Shown here piece by piece: positions 7,016 to 8,616 of a stretch of DNA of 8,616 nt. The position numbers and the translations under genes are program-made. Position 1 is the stretch's first letter; every line of letters begins with the position of its first letter. This DNA is from Clostridia bacterium (lineage in GTDB: Bacteria; Bacillota; Clostridia; Oscillospirales; UBA644): NCBI GenBank assembly GCA_014872655.1, contig WHHJ01000067.1, forward strand, positions 1-8,616, in the 5' to 3' direction. The notes beneath the pieces are model-generated. The model was not told the DNA's origin. It did no database searches and saw only the letters and a list, made by a program, of their open reading frames with translations.

Positions 7016-8302
7016 TTATTTTTTTACTCTTTCTGCTCCGGCACGCTCCAACTCATGAATTTCTTTTGTGATGTCATGCTTGATCGGCTGCCATTCAACC
7101 TTTTTAAATAATGCGGCTAATGCAATAGGAACATAGGTAAACATGAAAATGGGGAATGTAAAGGTATACAGAATTTTGGAAGATGCGCTGCACTTAATTT
7201 CATCCCATTCAGAAATGGTTGTTACAATTCCGATAACATACAGTGTTGCGTAGAAATTGATTACTGTAATAAATAGGGATGTCAACGTTACGGTTACCAA
7301 ATCAACATCGCCAGAAACCATACCAAAGATCAATAAAGAGGCGTTTACAAATACACACAACAAGGAAATAAACAGAGCCGGCATGATAGTCATCATCATA
7401 TCATAGCAGGCAAAACTTCCGCCTTTGGTAAAGATTCCTTTGATTAAATTCTTGCCGTAATTCCCAAACACCTGGTAAAAGCCTTTTGCCCATCTCATCC
7501 GTTGTCTCCAGGACTGTTTGAACGTGACAGGTTGTTCATCATAAAAAACAGCATCAACAGCACAGCCGATTTTGACGCCTTTAATGGCAGAGTCTACTGA
7601 AAACTCGATATCTTCTGTCAATAAGGTGTATTTCCAACCACCGTTTTCGTCGATCAATTTTTTGCTGATCATAAATCCGGTTCCGGAAACTGCGCAGTTA
7701 GTATTTAAAATCATACGCGGATTATTCAAGAACTTGCTTTCACGTAAAAACCAAAGCGAGTATCCTGCGGAAATCCAGTTAGAATCATAATTTTTGCTGT
7801 TTCGGTAACTGGTACATGCTTCAAATCCGCTGTCATATACACGGTTAATTTCGGCCATGTAATTTTTGTCTACCAGATTGTCCGCGTCAAAAATTAAAAA
7901 AGCCTCAATGTTCTTATCAGCATGTTCTGTATTGATTTTGTCAAAAACAAAATCTAAGGCATATCCTTTTCCAACATGCTCCATGTCGTTGCGTTCGTAT
8001 ACGATTGCGCCAGCATTCCGTGCAATTTCTGCTGTATTGTCTGTACAATTGTCTGCAACAACAAATACATCAATCAAATCGGATGGATAATCTTGGTTTT
8101 TAATGGAGTTGATTAAGCCTGCAATAACAGAACTTTCATTCCGTGCTGCAATAACATAGGCAAATTTATGTAATTTCTTTGCTGGTGGAAGTCGTCTTTT
8201 TTGTTTAACGAGCGCGGCTACGATATAAAATAACTGGTAAGCGTAGAACAATAAAAATACAACAAAGATGCACCAGTTAAAAGTATTGATAAATTCAATC
8301 AA
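7016..8302 (-). CDS. Membrane-bound processive-type family 2 glycosyltransferase
   Basis: This 428-residue (from the TTG start) inverting GT-A enzyme is of the type that makes beta-linked polysaccharides (relatives of cellulose, hyaluronan and poly-GlcNAc synthases). One N-terminal membrane segment (about 8-31) precedes a cytoplasmic catalytic domain. Motifs in order are ARNE (53-56), D84 in ADNCTD, the metal-binding DAD (139-141), SGTGF (206-210), TED with the likely base D231 (229-231), and QRMRW (267-271), the QxxRW acceptor/processivity signature. Three further hydrophobic segments follow (about 303-328, 337-362 and 378-399), then a short charged cytoplasmic tail. No PilZ domain is present. 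The start is the TTG at 8302-8300, 8 nt behind a perfect AGGAGG. The frame stays open for 59 more codons to an ATG at 8479, but that extension is Lys/Asn-rich and has a poor SD. It is alone in the window, convergent to the operon. The donor sugar and polymer are unknown. Confidence 0.9.
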   Translation of the reverse strand: MIEFINTFNWCIFVVFLLFYAYQLFYIVAALVKQKRRLPPAKKLHKFAYVIAARNESSVIAGLINSIKNQDYPSDLIDVFVVADNCTDNTAEIARNAGAIVYERNDMEHVGKGYALDFVFDKINTEHADKNIEAFLIFDADNLVDKNYMAEINRVYDSGFEACTSYRNSKNYDSNWISAGYSLWFLRESKFLNNPRMILNTNCAVSGTGFMISKKLIDENGGWKYTLLTEDIEFSVDSAIKGVKIGCAVDAVFYDEQPVTFKQSWRQRMRWAKGFYQVFGNYGKNLIKGIFTKGGSFACYDMMMTIMPALFISLLCVFVNASLLIFGMVSGDVDLVTVTLTSLFITVINFYATLYVIGIVTTISEWDEIKCSASSKILYTFTFPIFMFTYVPIALAALFKKVEWQPIKHDITKEIHELERAGAERVKK

Positions 8303-8512
8303 AAGAGATTCCTCCTTTAAACGCGCGAATAAAAGAAGATTTTTGTTGTTAAAATCTTCGTTCATTCTATTAGACGAAAGAACTAAAAGAAAGTTCCATC
8401 GTTCGCATTTTTTCTTTTCTATTTCTATTCCTTTTAAAAGAATGTACGAAGGTTTATTTTTTGCCTTTCTGCCCGGCATTTAACCTAAATTTAACATTCT
8501 TTTTTACATATA
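8303..8512 (-). promoter_or_regulatory. Long leader (about 210 nt) of the glycosyltransferase transcript
   Basis: Between the inferred transcription start near 8512 and the TTG start lies an AT-rich leader that I do not match to a known riboswitch class. It contains a 9-bp AT-rich hairpin (8335-8343 with 8351-8359, 7-nt loop) about 19 nt upstream of the SD. A small GGTT/AACC plus TGCC/GGCA structure sits near its 5' end, around 8452-8486. Whether it regulates anything is inference. Confidence 0.45.
8311..8316 (-). promoter_or_regulatory. Consensus ribosome binding site that fixes a TTG start
   Basis: On the minus strand AAAGGAGG is followed after 8 nt by TTG, which opens a protein beginning just before the first membrane helix. 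No in-frame ATG is close by. This decides the start of the glycosyltransferase at 8302. Confidence 0.85.
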
Positions 8513-8518
8513 CACTAT

Positions 8519-8546
8519 ATTATAGCATTTTTATGCGTTTTGTCAA
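8519..8546 (-). promoter_or_regulatory. Strong sigma-A promoter of the glycosyltransferase gene
   Basis: On the minus strand a perfect -35 TTGACA (8546-8541) and a perfect -10 TATAAT (8524-8519) are separated by 16 nt, with TG plus one base before the -10 (extended -10). Transcription should start near 8512. The remaining 8547-8616 upstream is AT-rich and I see no gene in it. Confidence 0.9.
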
Positions 8547-8616
8547 GTGGTCCTATGAAACATGTTAATCCTTTTTTAAAAAGATACCTTATCATTAATA
8601 AAAAAGATTCCGATAT

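Noticed and set aside
7016..8302. Calling the glycosyltransferase a cellulose synthase
   Set aside because: It has the QxxRW signature but no PilZ domain, fewer membrane helices than BcsA and no bcs partner genes, so only a general family 2 call is justified.
8583..8593. Small palindrome GATACCTTATC upstream of the minus-strand promoter as an operator
   Set aside because: Only 4-bp arms around a 3-nt centre in AT-rich DNA; such repeats are expected by chance and it stands well upstream of the -35 box.

Overview
The window looks like ordinary chromosome from a low-to-moderate-GC Gram-positive anaerobe, probably Firmicutes/Bacillota. The grounds are AGGAGG-type ribosome binding sites, two near-consensus sigma-A promoters with extended -10 elements, U-tailed hairpin terminators, and a 2-oxoacid dehydrogenase complex with a fused E1. 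Species or family cannot be assigned from sequence alone. I see no mobile element, CRISPR array, tRNA or rRNA.

Layout. Positions 1-217 hold the 3' end of tadA (tRNA adenosine deaminase), followed by a weak terminator. A strong promoter at 292-320 then opens a four-gene operon on the + strand: a SorE-like (L-sorbose 1-phosphate reductase family) medium-chain dehydrogenase (359-1624), a lipoyl-bearing E2 acyltransferase (1672-3018), a dihydrolipoamide dehydrogenase E3 (3030-4403) and an 821-residue fused E1 alpha-beta TPP enzyme (4426-6891). Gaps are 47, 11 and 22 nt and the operon ends at a perfect 12-bp hairpin terminator (6911-6941). A second, bidirectional-looking terminator (6971-7003) sits between this operon and a convergent minus-strand gene for a membrane-bound processive-type family 2 glycosyltransferase (7016-8302). 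That gene has its own strong promoter (8519-8546) and a leader of about 210 nt.

How the genes work together. E1, E2 and E3 are a complete set for oxidative decarboxylation of a 2-oxoacid, or thiamine-dependent cleavage of an acetoin-like ketol, to an acyl-CoA and NADH. All expected catalytic residues are visible. The first gene is the surprise: its nearest recognisable family reduces a sugar phosphate, yet it is the promoter-proximal member of an acyl-CoA-forming operon. The most economical inference is that this dehydrogenase interconverts an alcohol and a ketone whose product, directly or after further steps, feeds the complex, but the substrate cannot be read from the sequence. The complex also shows lineage-type elaborations: an insertion of about 40 residues in the E1 alpha half, about 12 extra residues inside the TPP motif, and an E2 with a second partial E3/E1-binding motif. 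The glycosyltransferase gene is an independent unit, probably for an extracellular or cell-wall polysaccharide.
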